DNA from: Mycolicibacterium nivoides
Lineage (GTDB): Bacteria; Actinomycetota; Actinomycetes; Mycobacteriales; Mycobacteriaceae
Assembly (NCBI RefSeq): GCF_003855255.1
Contig: NZ_CP034072.1
Location: forward strand, 1,302,001 to 1,366,000
DNA: 64,000 nt
Direction: 5' to 3'
In this document: in pieces, positions 34,677 to 42,560 of the stretch
Position numbering within the stretch: the stretch's first letter is position 1
Layout: each line of letters begins with the position of its first letter
Program-made: the position numbers and the translations under genes
The notes under the pieces: model-generated
What the model was told of the DNA's origin: nothing
The model's database searches: none
The model's input: the letters and a program-made list of their open reading frames with translations, nothing else

Positions 34677-34850
34677 TCAGTGTTTGAAGGCGTCTTTGAG
34701 CTTGTCGCCTGCCTGTTTGGTGTTGCCTTTGACCTGGCCGGTGCGTCCTTCAGCCCGCAGGCGGGTGTTGCCGGTCATGCGGCCAAAGACTTTCTTCGCG
34801 CTACCCATGGCGGCTTCGGCTTTGTGGGCGACCTTTTTGCCAATGCTCAT
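34677..34850 (-). CDS. CsbD-family stress protein
   Basis: A 57-aa basic, helical protein. AEGRTGQVKGNTKQAGDKLKD is the CsbD signature in near-consensus form, interrupted here only by length; the N-terminal part MSIGKKVAHKAEAAMGSAKK is also lysine/alanine-rich. CsbD proteins are abundant under general stress control in many bacteria; their activity is unknown. AAGGAG precedes ATG 34850. Its start overlaps the stop of the upstream membrane protein gene (ATGA), so the two are translationally coupled. Confidence 0.85.
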   Translation of the reverse strand: MSIGKKVAHKAEAAMGSAKKVFGRMTGNTRLRAEGRTGQVKGNTKQAGDKLKDAFKH

Positions 34851-35194
34851 TGTGCGGCTCCTTGATTTTCTGTGTTCATGGCCCGTGAGTGCGGGATGAA
34901 GATTGGGGCGGGAGATTGGTTGGCCGGAGTCAACGACACCTCGAGTTCGTGGTGGGTGGGGCGCCTTTGTCCCGCGGTGCGCCGTACACCGGCCGGCAGC
35001 ACGCTCAAGCCGAGCATGGGAATGCGCCGACGAAGACGCCGAAGACGCGCGCTGTACGTCGGCCCGGTGATGTCATCGCCGAATACGGAGAGATTCGCGT
35101 TCAGTAGGTGAGTGGGCCCCGAGTTTGTCAGTGCCCCGGTGAACCCCACGACCACCGCGGCGAGCAAAACCACCAATCCAACGATGACGATCAT
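34847..35194 (-). CDS. Small membrane protein with an out-of-frame inner segment
   Basis: The N-terminus (MIVIVGLVVLLAAVVVGFTG, then SVFGDDITGPT) and the later MLGLSVLPAGVRRTAG match a mycobacterial two-helix small membrane protein. The part between reads as arginine-rich SARLRRLRRRIP, where the family has a second hydrophobic helix. The neighbouring frame of the same bases reads VFGVFVGAF, which is the expected helix. Two compensating one-base shifts would explain this. The protein as encoded would lose its second membrane segment. It overlaps the CsbD gene by 4 bases and heads the small stress operon. Confidence 0.65.
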   Translation of the reverse strand: MIVIVGLVVLLAAVVVGFTGALTNSGPTHLLNANLSVFGDDITGPTYSARLRRLRRRIPMLGLSVLPAGVRRTAGQRRPTHHELEVSLTPANQSPAPIFIPHSRAMNTENQGAAQ

Positions 35195-35224
35195 GGCGGC
35201 GCCTCTACTGATGCTTAGAAGTCC

Positions 35225-35253
35225 AGTACACGCCTGATCAACAACATTGTCAA
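35225..35253 (-). promoter_or_regulatory. Candidate promoter of the small stress operon
   Basis: On the minus strand, TTGACA (35253-35248), a 17-base spacer and TGTACT (35230-35225). The -35 element is a perfect match to the vegetative consensus and the spacing is optimal. It lies 31 bases upstream of the 35194 start. Confidence 0.45.
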
Positions 35254-35257
35254 CGGC

Positions 35258-35334
35258 GTAGATCTACGGCATAGGCATACTCTGTTGACATGGCGAGATG
35301 CTTTGCCATTGTTATGTCTACGGTGTAGGCCTAC
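35258..35334. promoter_or_regulatory. Two GTAG-N2-CTAC palindromes, likely TetR operators
   Basis: GTAGATCTAC at 35258-35267 and GTAGGCCTAC at 35325-35334 are perfect 10-bp palindromes within similar flanks (CGGCGTAG and CGGTGTAG). They lie between the divergent stress operon and the TetR gene at 35379, so both are likely controlled by this regulator. Confidence 0.55.
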
Positions 35335-35378
35335 AGTGAAGGTCAACATTGGAGACATAGCCGAAGGTGGCAACATCC

Positions 35379-36131
35379 ATGACCCAGCCGCCAGCAGGTC
35401 CAACTGGACCCGCGCCCGTCGCCCGCAACATCGAGGCGGACGGTGACAGCGGGCCGATCACCCGTGCGGCGGTCCTGGCCAGCGCCCTGGAGATTATCGA
35501 CCGCGACGGCGTCGACAAGCTCTCGATGCGGAGGCTCGGCGAGGCGGTCGGGCGCGACCCGATGGTTCTCTATCGCCATGTGCCCAACAAGGCTGCGGTG
35601 CTCGACGGGGTCGTCGAGATGGTCTTCGAACAGCTTCCGCTGGACACCACAACGCCGGATTGGGCCGCCGCATTGCGCAAGCTCGGCCACGAGTTCCGCG
35701 ATCTGGCGCGCGCGCATCCCAATGTGGTGCCGTTGTTGGTCACCCGTCCGCTGGCGACACCACTTGGGATGCGGCCCCCAGGAATCCTGCGGCACCTCGA
35801 AGAGGTTCTCACTCTGCTCATCGGTGCCGGGTTCACCGGGGCGGACGCGGTGCACGTCTACCGGGCGTTGTTCGGATTCCTGTACGGGCACGTACTTACC
35901 GAACTGCAGGAAATCGTCGAGCGGCCTGAGGAAACCGACCATGTACTGCGGCTGGGACTGCACCGACTTCCGATCGACCAGTTTCGGCACCTTCGCGAGC
36001 TCGCGCCAACCTGGGCGTCCTACGACGGACTGGCCGAACTCGACCGCGGACTCGACATTCTGCTCAGCGGACTTGCCGCTCGGCTCGCAGTCCCGGGCGC
36101 CGCTCCGGCGCCCACCGCTGAGTCTCCGTAG
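35379..36131 (+). CDS. TetR-family regulator (TetR_C tetracycline-repressor class)
   Basis: A 250-aa regulator. The helix-turn-helix lies at about residues 25-75: ITRAAVLASALEIIDRDGVDK, then LSMRRLGEAVGRDPMVLYRHV, in the TetR(B)-like pattern MRxLxxxxGxxxMxLYxHV. The C-terminal TetR_C domain (GFTGADAVHVYRALFGFLYGHVL) follows. ATG 35379 is chosen over GTG 35367. The divergent stress operon and the desaturase about 110 bases downstream are both possible targets. Confidence 0.85.
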   Translation: MTQPPAGPTGPAPVARNIEADGDSGPITRAAVLASALEIIDRDGVDKLSMRRLGEAVGRDPMVLYRHVPNKAAVLDGVVEMVFEQLPLDTTTPDWAAALRKLGHEFRDLARAHPNVVPLLVTRPLATPLGMRPPGILRHLEEVLTLLIGAGFTGADAVHVYRALFGFLYGHVLTELQEIVERPEETDHVLRLGLHRLPIDQFRHLRELAPTWASYDGLAELDRGLDILLSGLAARLAVPGAAPAPTAESP

Positions 36132-36241
36132 GACGACCACGAACGGACGTGACCTCGATGCCGCACTTGCATCTTTCCAAACTCACCCTCTTCCTGTGCG
36201 AATAGGCATGACCCACAGGCTCTTACGGACTTGGTACGACG

Positions 36242-37378
36242 ATGGCAATAACAGACGCAGCCGAATACGCCCACCTTTGCGAGGCCGACGTCGAGCTACT
36301 CGGTGTCGAACTGGAGGCAATCCGTCGCGACATCGAGAATTCGCGCGGTGAACGAGATCGGGCATATATTCAGCGGGCCATCGCGTTTCAGCGCTGCCTC
36401 GACATCACGGCACGGCTCATGATCGCCGTCAATCGAAGCAGGCCCGGCTGGGCACTGGGGACCGCCGCGCTGGCCACCGCGAAAAGCATCGAGAACATGG
36501 AACTCGGTCACAACATCTGCCACGGTCAATGGGATTGGATGAACGACCCGGAAATCCACTCCAGCACCTGGGAGTGGGACATGGCCGGCGTCTCCTCACA
36601 GTGGCGGTACGCCCACAACTACCGGCATCACGTGTTCACGAACGTCATCGGCATGGACGACGACCTGGGATACGGCGTCATGCGGGTCACCCGCGACCAG
36701 CAGTGGCGGTTGAGCAATCTATTTCAGCCGTTCCGAAGCATATTGCTGGCCATCATGTTCGAGTGGGGCATCGCCCTGCAGGGGTGGGAGTCGCAGCAGA
36801 AGCGCGCCGCGACGGGCGACGACAAATCCGCGCTCACCCGAGCCTTGGTCCGCAAGGTGGCGCGGCAGGCCGGCAAGGACTACTTGATCTTTCCGGCGCT
36901 GAGTCTTCGACGATGGCGCCGCACGCTCACCGCGAACGTGGCCGCCAATGTGCTGCGAAATGTGTGGGCCTACGTGGTGATCTGCTGTGGCCACCTCGGC
37001 GACGGTACACAGAAATTCGCACCCGCCGCACTGGAGGACGAGTCCAAATCCGAATGGTATCTGCGACAAATGCTCGGTACCGCGAACTTCCGTGCCGGGC
37101 CGATGTTGGCGTTCCTCAGTGGAAACCTCTGCTACCAGATTGAGCACCACCTCTTTCCCGATCTCCCGAGCAACCGCTACGCGCAGATCGCTCCAGAGGT
37201 TCGGTCCATATGCGCCCGCTTTGACCTGCCGTACACGACCGGTCCGCTCGTACGTCAATACCTAGGGACCGTGCGAACCATTTTCACGCTCGCACTCCCG
37301 GATCGGCTTCCGTCCAGCGATTGTGACGCACCAAAAAACCCAGCCATGGTGCTTGCCGGGGGAGAACGGTCATGGTGA
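36242..37378 (+). CDS. Acyl-CoA fatty acid desaturase, DesA3-like
   Basis: A 378-aa membrane-bound di-iron desaturase. The three histidine boxes are ELGHNICHGQ, YAHNYRHHVF and NLCYQIEHHLFP. The last, with Gln before IEHH, is the front-end/DesA3 type. WDWMNDPEIHSSTWEWD is also characteristic. It resembles Rv3229c (DesA3), which introduces a double bond in stearoyl-CoA. The usual membrane helices between boxes 2 and 3 are less hydrophobic than typical (the region around LRRWRRTLTANVAANVLRNVW). It lies downstream of a TetR gene on the same strand and may be under its control. No reductase partner gene is adjacent. Confidence 0.87.
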   Translation: MAITDAAEYAHLCEADVELLGVELEAIRRDIENSRGERDRAYIQRAIAFQRCLDITARLMIAVNRSRPGWALGTAALATAKSIENMELGHNICHGQWDWMNDPEIHSSTWEWDMAGVSSQWRYAHNYRHHVFTNVIGMDDDLGYGVMRVTRDQQWRLSNLFQPFRSILLAIMFEWGIALQGWESQQKRAATGDDKSALTRALVRKVARQAGKDYLIFPALSLRRWRRTLTANVAANVLRNVWAYVVICCGHLGDGTQKFAPAALEDESKSEWYLRQMLGTANFRAGPMLAFLSGNLCYQIEHHLFPDLPSNRYAQIAPEVRSICARFDLPYTTGPLVRQYLGTVRTIFTLALPDRLPSSDCDAPKNPAMVLAGGERSW

Positions 37379-37496
37379 CGTTTCGACGCTCGTAGCGGGG
37401 GCGCTCAAGGTGGAACGAAGACCAAATTGTCGTTTCCTCCATTGAATTCGGACAAGACGCGGCCCTGTCGGCGCTGCTCGCGTGATCATCGATCAC

Positions 37497-38009
37497 ATGA
37501 CAAACAAGCGGGTGTTCGGTGTCTACCGCGGCCTCGTAGCTGAGAACGTCGATCCGGAACTGGCCGGACGGGTCAAGGTCACCTTGCCCGCCGATGCCGG
37601 CGGGCAGGCGCTGTGGGCGCCGATCGCGCAGCCCGTCGTGAGTGTCGCGCAGGAGGCGCCGGCCGTGGGAACGGAGGTGCTTGTCGCGTTCGAGGCGGGC
37701 GATCCCAACCGTCCCTGTGTGATCGGTCGATTGTGGCGGGAACCGCCGATGCCTGCCGTCCAGACCTTGACGCTGCGCAGTGGGCATCAGGTGGTGATCG
37801 ACGAGCCCGCGCAGGAAGTGCGGTTGCGTCACCCCAACGGCACCGAGCTCGTCCTGGAATCCAATGGCGGCCTGACGATTACCGCACCGGTGGTCAACGT
37901 CCAAGCAGCAGCGGCCAATTTCAGCGGTACGGTCACCTGCACGACGATGGTGGCGACCAACGGGGTGATATCACCGTCCTACACGCCCGGCGTCGGCAAC
38001 ATCATGTGA
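37497..38009 (+). CDS. Phage baseplate assembly protein V / spike-like protein (orphan)
   Basis: A 170-aa protein resembling gpV/gp5 spike proteins of contractile tails. The N-terminal OB-fold segment is RVFGVYRGLVAENVDPELAGRVKVTLP, with the typical VxxNxDPExxGRVKVxxP pattern. GTEVLVAFEAGDPNRPCVIGRLW is the conserved second half. It then has a short beta region (LRHPNGTELVLESNGGLTI), where longer homologues form the spike. There is no tube, sheath or baseplate wedge gene nearby, so it is an orphan. Its possible partner is the LysM protein at 3809. ATG 37497 is preferred; GTG 37482 is possible. The GTAG/CTAC palindrome is not present upstream. Confidence 0.78.
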   Translation: MTNKRVFGVYRGLVAENVDPELAGRVKVTLPADAGGQALWAPIAQPVVSVAQEAPAVGTEVLVAFEAGDPNRPCVIGRLWREPPMPAVQTLTLRSGHQVVIDEPAQEVRLRHPNGTELVLESNGGLTITAPVVNVQAAAANFSGTVTCTTMVATNGVISPSYTPGVGNIM

Positions 38010-38058
38010 CCCAAGGCCGGCCGCCTACGCACGAATACCGTTGCGGTAGAAGCAGATA

Positions 38059-38071
38059 TGTCATTGTGACG
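38059..38071. repeat. CGTCAC-GTGACG-type palindrome, copy 1
   Basis: Reads TGTCATTGTGACG, one of three related palindromes near the 3' ends of proline-rich lipoprotein genes (others at 42251 and 42683). It lies 28-40 bases after the stop of the 38099 gene. Confidence 0.5.
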
Positions 38072-38098
38072 AATTGATGGCATGGAGCTGCACCCCGT

Positions 38099-38434
38099 CT
38101 ACGGGAAGGGGATCGGGGGAATCGCTGAAGGTAGCGGGATCTCGGGGATATCGGCAGGCAACTCGACATGCGGCACATCGGCCGGAAGTTGCTCACGCGG
38201 GATCGCATTCGGCATCTCTACGTTGGGCACGGCGCTCGGCAACGGAATCGGCGGAATGTCGCTGGGCAACGGTACGGGTGGAATGTTGGGCGGAACAGGC
38301 AGTGTCGTCACCGAGTCGTTGGACGCGACCGACTGACTCGACTCGACACTGCAGCCCACGGTCATCGCGAAGACGAGCGCGATCGGGAGGCACAGCGCAC
38401 TGCGCTGGTGTATCCGTCGCGCCTCCGTGGGCAT
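38099..38434 (-). CDS. Proline-rich repeat lipoprotein
   Basis: A 111-aa exported protein. The signal is SALCLPIALVFAMTVGC, with VGC as lipobox, so it is lipid-anchored. After a short Ser/Thr linker, the mature protein is a run of about nine degenerate units of the form IPPIPLPS (NIPPVPLPSDIPPIPLPSAV and variants, with charged forms such as HVELPAD). Such a repeat would form an extended, polyproline-like rod. No family name known to me. A decayed paralogue lies at 42185-42560. Both have a CGTCAC/GTGACG palindrome just after the coding end. Confidence 0.7.
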   Translation of the reverse strand: MPTEARRIHQRSALCLPIALVFAMTVGCSVESSQSVASNDSVTTLPVPPNIPPVPLPSDIPPIPLPSAVPNVEMPNAIPREQLPADVPHVELPADIPEIPLPSAIPPIPFP

Positions 38435-38698
38435 CTGGCCGACTCCTCGTCAAGTAGAGAACCACGACGTTATCACCGGCGCTCCGCCGGCAGCTTCTGT
38501 CTCGCACGGCAGCCGCAGCGATCGCACCGCTCAGTAGTCGCACCTGAACTCGACATGAATTGGCTATGCATTGTCTATGTCGACATTTATGCGTCGCCTA
38601 TGAATTCCTCGCATTATATTCAACCGCGACTAAACTCAACACAAAGGCGGAGCGCAGGAATAGGCGTGCACTTCGCGAAAGCTGGAAAGGGAATTACA

Positions 38699-39016
38699 TT
38701 GCCGAGCGGCAGGATCGTAGGGAGCGTCGTCGTTGCCTCAGCTGCGGCTGCACTGGGATTAGGCTTGTCCGCGCCGGCATTGGCAGCGCCGACAGGTCAG
38801 ACATCGGCGCAAGCGACAATCAGTGAGCTAGAGGCACAGGGATTCCGGGTGATCCTCAACAAGGTCGGTAACGCACCCATGGACCAGTGCACGGTGACCG
38901 CCGTGCGGCAGGGCACTGACGTCAAGCATTCCTGGGTGCAGCGGGGCCCGACTGGCAGGGTGAACAATCTCGTGCGCTACACAACGGCGTATGTCGACCT
39001 CATGTGCAATCGCTGA
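38699..39016 (+). CDS. Small secreted protein, paralogue of the one at 18149
   Basis: A 105-aa exported protein. The signal is VGSVVVASAAAALGLGLSAP with cleavage after ALAA. The mature part shares AQGFRV, KVGNAP, QCTV.AVRQG and YVDLMCNR with the paralogue at 18149, including both cysteines. The start is most likely TTG 38699, because GGAAAGGGA lies 7 bases upstream and the signal peptide begins right there; no ATG is placed suitably. Function unknown. The region between the lipoprotein gene and this one contains an A/T-rich patch at 38580-38640 that probably holds the promoter. Confidence 0.75.
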   Translation: MPSGRIVGSVVVASAAAALGLGLSAPALAAPTGQTSAQATISELEAQGFRVILNKVGNAPMDQCTVTAVRQGTDVKHSWVQRGPTGRVNNLVRYTTAYVDLMCNR

Positions 39017-39376
39017 GTATCCCGCAGCGGGGAATTGACGTATTAAGATTTCGGCAGATCTGTATTCGCATTGAATTGCAGACGGGCGGACATTGCCACC
39101 ATCGGAGAGCATATGGAACCGCGGTGTTTTCTGTAAGAAGTGCCCTGGGAACACAGGTCCGCGCGAATTTGGTCGCGCCATCCATCAATCACCGCGTTGA
39201 ATACGGCCTCGTCAGCCCGCAGTAGGCGAAATATCCTCGCGACGGAAGCTGCGAGGAACGACCCCCGGCAGTTCCCCAGGCATAGCGAAGACCAATGGAC
39301 GCCAACGCGAGAGGCTGATCAACGTCATCAGCACGATATGGGCGGCGTCGGCCAAACGGAGCCACGCAGCCGCGCA
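39017..39376. other. Gene-free region, possible integrase fragment
   Basis: About 360 bases without a convincing gene. On the minus strand 39222-39151 one frame reads LRADEAVFNAVIDGWRDQ, which resembles the extreme N-terminus of actinobacterial tyrosine recombinases. No continuation is recognisable, so this is a weak hint of a decayed integrase and not a call. The rest holds nothing I can identify. Confidence 0.3.
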
Positions 39377-41224
39377 TCAATCGCCTGCGGCCCGCAGCAT
39401 GACCTCTGAAATGTTGGTGCGGCTCTGCCCGTCGAGGGTGCCCAATTTCGAAATCCACACCAGCACATTGGAGGTTTCCGTCTGATTGTCGACGGTGATG
39501 GTGTTTTCCCCGGGTTGTAACGCCACTGTCGGCGTCAGCTCGGTTGTGTCGGACAGGCTGTTCGGGCGGGCACTGTCGGCCGCACGAATCTGGACCTCTG
39601 TTCCGGTGCTGGGCACGTCGATCGTGACCTCGCTCAATGTGGTCGGCGAGGGGAGCTGAAGTAGCAGGCCGACGCCTTCCTTGAAGGCAGGAAACGGCGC
39701 AGCATCTTGGTAAATGTCGGTGGGCCACGACGTGTCCGGGTTGCCGTCGATGGCCAGCCCCGCCTGATCCGGATGGTCTGGTGAGCCGCCGGGGGAGAAC
39801 ACCGTCGCACTCTCGGGCGTCACGATCGGCCCCGGGGCGCTGTGCGACGACGAGCCCAAACCGCGAATGAGAAGGACGGACATGGCAACGATCATCGCGA
39901 TCACGGCCAGGACCAAGACGATGCGCACGGGACCGGACGTCAGAGCACGGCGGCGACTACCTGACCTCACTTCAGACGAGTTGCGCCGGCGGCGTCCGCG
40001 GGTCCCGGCCGAATGATTGACCACCGAGTCGGCGAACAGCGTTCGGTCATCCCAGGGGCCGCTGACCTCCACCACATCCCCGTCGGAGAGTTCTCCCGTG
40101 ATGGAGTTGCCACGGAGCTCGACCGGCACGACAGTGTGCGCCTCACCCGTCGACTCGTATCGCTCCACGCGAAACGTCCAGACCGCTTCCTCGCCGTCAT
40201 GCCCGGACGGTCGCTTCTGCACCCCTTGGGCAGTGCCCAGGATCGTGAGCAGGGCCAACCGCTTGGTCTCCGGTGAGCTGCGCTTCTCGTGGTCGTCGGG
40301 GAGCTCGAGCGGGGCGGTGTGCGGACCGGCATCAGGGAGAGTCGGCTCGGTATCCCGCTTCGCCACCGGTTCGGGCGCGGTCGACACATCCGTACTTCCC
40401 CCCAGCGCCCGCGCGAAGTCCAGGCAGCGCGCATAGCGCTTGCCGGGTTGCTTCGCCAGTGCCTTCGCCATCACGGCGTCGAGATGGGCGAGGTCGCGAC
40501 GACGCTCGGACAGCGGCGGCGGTGGTGTGTAGAGATGTTTGCCGGCCTGGACGATGCGATTGGTGTCGTCGAAGAGAGCCGCGCCGGTCAAGAGATGGAA
40601 TGCGGTCGCAGCCAGGGCGTACTGGTCTGCCCGGCCATCGAGCGTCTTCCCGGCGAGCTGTTCGGGCGCTACATACGCGACGGTACCGATGGCCACGTCG
40701 GTCTCCGTGAGGCCACTCGCGTCATCGGCTTCCCGGGCGATGCCGAAATCGGTGAGCAGTATGCGTCGCCGGGCACTTCCCGACGGGGTGGTGACCAGGA
40801 TGTTCGCCGGTTTGACGTCGCGGTGCAGCAGGTTCCGTTCGTGCGCGACGTCGAGGGCTTCGGCGACGGCTGTCACGATCTCCACCACATCCTGGTAGGG
40901 CATCCCAGACGGGTGCTGCTCGATCAGATGCTTGGCGTCGGTGCCCTCGACATAGTCCATCGAGATCCACAGCCGGCCGTCGGACTCACCACGATCGTGC
41001 ACGCCGACGATGTGTGGATGCCACAACGCTGCGGCCAGCTCTGCCTCGCGGGCGAACCGGGCGCGGAACTCCTCATCGCGCGTGGTGTTCACCGAAAGGA
41101 TCTTGAGTGCATCCAGACGGGGAAGGCGAGGATGCTGGGCCAGGTAGACCTCACCCATGCCACCGGCGCCGAGGAGCCGCTGAATGGTGTACCCGGCAAA
41201 GACGTCACCGGCATTGAACGGCAT
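39377..41224 (-). CDS. Membrane Ser/Thr protein kinase (PknF-like) with F5/8-type outer domain
   Basis: A 615-aa one-pass receptor kinase. Kinase domain about residues 1-275: glycine loop [13 protein letters not shown], lysine ALKIL, catalytic loop [21 protein letters not shown] and VAYVAPEQ, all intact. A juxtamembrane region of about 160 residues includes a small beta domain ([19 protein letters not shown], resembling an OB-like fold). One membrane helix lies near 435-457 ([19 protein letters not shown]). The outer domain (about 480-615) has [19 protein letters not shown] and SWPTDIY, the F5/8-like ligand-binding module I recall from the C-terminus of mycobacterial MviN (Rv3910). It may sense cell-wall precursors or sugars (inference). 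Confidence 0.87.
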   Translation of the reverse strand: MPFNAGDVFAGYTIQRLLGAGGMGEVYLAQHPRLPRLDALKILSVNTTRDEEFRARFAREAELAAALWHPHIVGVHDRGESDGRLWISMDYVEGTDAKHLIEQHPSGMPYQDVVEIVTAVAEALDVAHERNLLHRDVKPANILVTTPSGSARRRILLTDFGIAREADDASGLTETDVAIGTVAYVAPEQLAGKTLDGRADQYALAATAFHLLTGAALFDDTNRIVQAGKHLYTPPPPLSERRRDLAHLDAVMAKALAKQPGKRYARCLDFARALGGSTDVSTAPEPVAKRDTEPTLPDAGPHTAPLELPDDHEKRSSPETKRLALLTILGTAQGVQKRPSGHDGEEAVWTFRVERYESTGEAHTVVPVELRGNSITGELSDGDVVEVSGPWDDRTLFADSVVNHSAGTRGRRRRNSSEVRSGSRRRALTSGPVRIVLVLAVIAMIVAMSVLLIRGLGSSSHSAPGPIVTPESATVFSPGGSPDHPDQAGLAIDGNPDTSWPTDIYQDAAPFPAFKEGVGLLLQLPSPTTLSEVTIDVPSTGTEVQIRAADSARPNSLSDTTELTPTVALQPGENTITVDNQTETSNVLVWISKLGTLDGQSRTNISEVMLRAAGD

Positions 41225-41297
41225 GTTCGAAGCCTACAAACCAGGGCAAATCGAGCGCGAACAGGTGTTCGTCAGGGCGGCGACGCGCCAAACAGCA

Positions 41298-42044
41298 TCA
41301 GCCGAGCCCGCCCCAGAACCGGGTGAGGGCAGCCGCGCCACGAGCCGGGTCCTGCACCATCCACCAATGCCCCAGGCCGTCGAGCACCTCCGTGCGAGCA
41401 CCGGCCCGCGTCGCAGCACGCTGCCGAATTTCGTCGGAGCCGATGTAAGGATCATCGGTGGCGAGCAGGGAAAGGCCCGGCCGGGCCTGAGCGTTCTCCA
41501 GCGCGCGCCCGGCCTCCGCCATGGCGGGTTGGCGGGCCGAACGGTATAGCGCGAGGATCGCCCGCCCCATCTCCGGTCCTTGCTCCGCCGCAATCGACGT
41601 TGCGATGTCGATCGGTATCCCCAGCGCGAACATCTGGGCGGCGCGGTCCTCGACGGTTCCGCCCAGCATCGTGTCGACGAGTTCCTCACCATCTCCGGGT
41701 GTCTGCCATACCTGGGCCATGTCGTGCCACACGTAGTCGGGGTCGAGGACTCCGATGACATCGGTGGCCCAGCTGCGCACCAGCTCAGGTCGATGCATGA
41801 CGACACTCATCACATGGCCGCCACCCCAGTCATGCCCGACGACATCGACTGGTTCGTCGATGTTCTCCAGCTCGGCTTCGAGCCAGTCACGGTAGGCAAG
41901 GAAGGTCGCCGAAAAGCCGTCGGGGAGTGGGGCACCGAATCCTGGCGGCGACAGGCGCACAACATCGTCGCGTCCGAGCGCCTCGACGAGCGGACCCCAG
42001 ATCGCGTCAGTCTCCGGATTGCCGTGCACGAGAACCACAGTCAT
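41298..42044 (-). CDS. Alpha/beta fold hydrolase
   Basis: A 248-aa alpha/beta hydrolase. Features are VVLVHGNPETDAIWGPLV (oxyanion hole), the nucleophile elbow VGHDWGGGHVMSV (Asp nucleophile, epoxide hydrolase/dehalogenase style), LLATDDPYIGS (acid region) and GLGHWWMVQDP (His). The protein is shorter than typical epoxide hydrolases, with a reduced cap. ATG 42044 has AAGGA eight bases upstream; ATG 42053 is an alternative. It ends about 70 bases upstream of the kinase start on the same strand, but no functional link is evident. Confidence 0.83.
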   Translation of the reverse strand: MTVVLVHGNPETDAIWGPLVEALGRDDVVRLSPPGFGAPLPDGFSATFLAYRDWLEAELENIDEPVDVVGHDWGGGHVMSVVMHRPELVRSWATDVIGVLDPDYVWHDMAQVWQTPGDGEELVDTMLGGTVEDRAAQMFALGIPIDIATSIAAEQGPEMGRAILALYRSARQPAMAEAGRALENAQARPGLSLLATDDPYIGSDEIRQRAATRAGARTEVLDGLGHWWMVQDPARGAAALTRFWGGLG

Positions 42045-42184
42045 GGAGGTCATCCTTGCATCGTCATCGTCTTGAGGTGCCTGTTCGCTTGATCCGCCTG
42101 CGCGCAAGCGAGCTCCGTACGCCTGCGCGTGTCGGGTTCAGTTCAGCCTCTCGGTGAGGTGGACCTCGACGTCGTCACCGTCAG

Positions 42185-42560
42185 TCACGCCCGGCGGCGG
42201 TAACTTGATGTGACGACATCTGGCGAAAACCGTTCTGCTACAGCAGAATACGTCACAGTGACGATTGTTGGGCTTGTGGCGGGTTCGAAAAAGGAGATGG
42301 CAGGAATGGCAGAAGGCAACTGAATTTGCGCGATGTCGGCAAACGGCGCCGACGGAAGGTCACCCGGAAACGGGAACGGTGGGATGTTGGCAGGAATCGG
42401 CAGTGGCGTCGCAGGATCGTCCAATGCGACAGATCGGGTCGGATCGGTGCGGACAGCCGGCGGTGACCGCCAGCGCGGCCATCGGGGACACGAACAGCGC
42501 AGTTCGCCGCCGCGTCCGTCCGGTCGTCCCTACACCGTCGTGGACAACGCCGTGAGATTC
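42185..42560 (-). pseudogene. Decayed paralogue of the proline-rich lipoprotein
   Basis: Reading the minus strand, one frame contains TRRRTALFVSPMAALAVTAGC, ending in a lipobox. After a one-base shift another frame continues SVALDDPATPLPIPANIPPF then PFPGDLPSAPFADIA. This matches the order signal, lipobox, linker and IPPxPxP repeats of the intact gene at 38099. The start codon position has no ATG/GTG/TTG in frame, and the 3' part has run on into unrelated residues (SFFEPATSPTIV). It therefore has at least two defects: a frameshift and a lost start. A CGTCACAGTGACG palindrome lies at 42251. Confidence 0.6.
42251..42263. repeat. Palindrome CGTCACAGTGACG, copy 2
   Basis: Two perfect 6-bp arms around one central base, inside the 3' end of the decayed lipoprotein copy. 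Same family as those at 38059 and 42683. Confidence 0.55.

Noticed and set aside
37379..37496. CTCGTAG half-site upstream of the baseplate V-like gene
   Set aside because: The right arm is missing, so I do not count it as a copy of the motif, although the gene might have been expected to join the same group.
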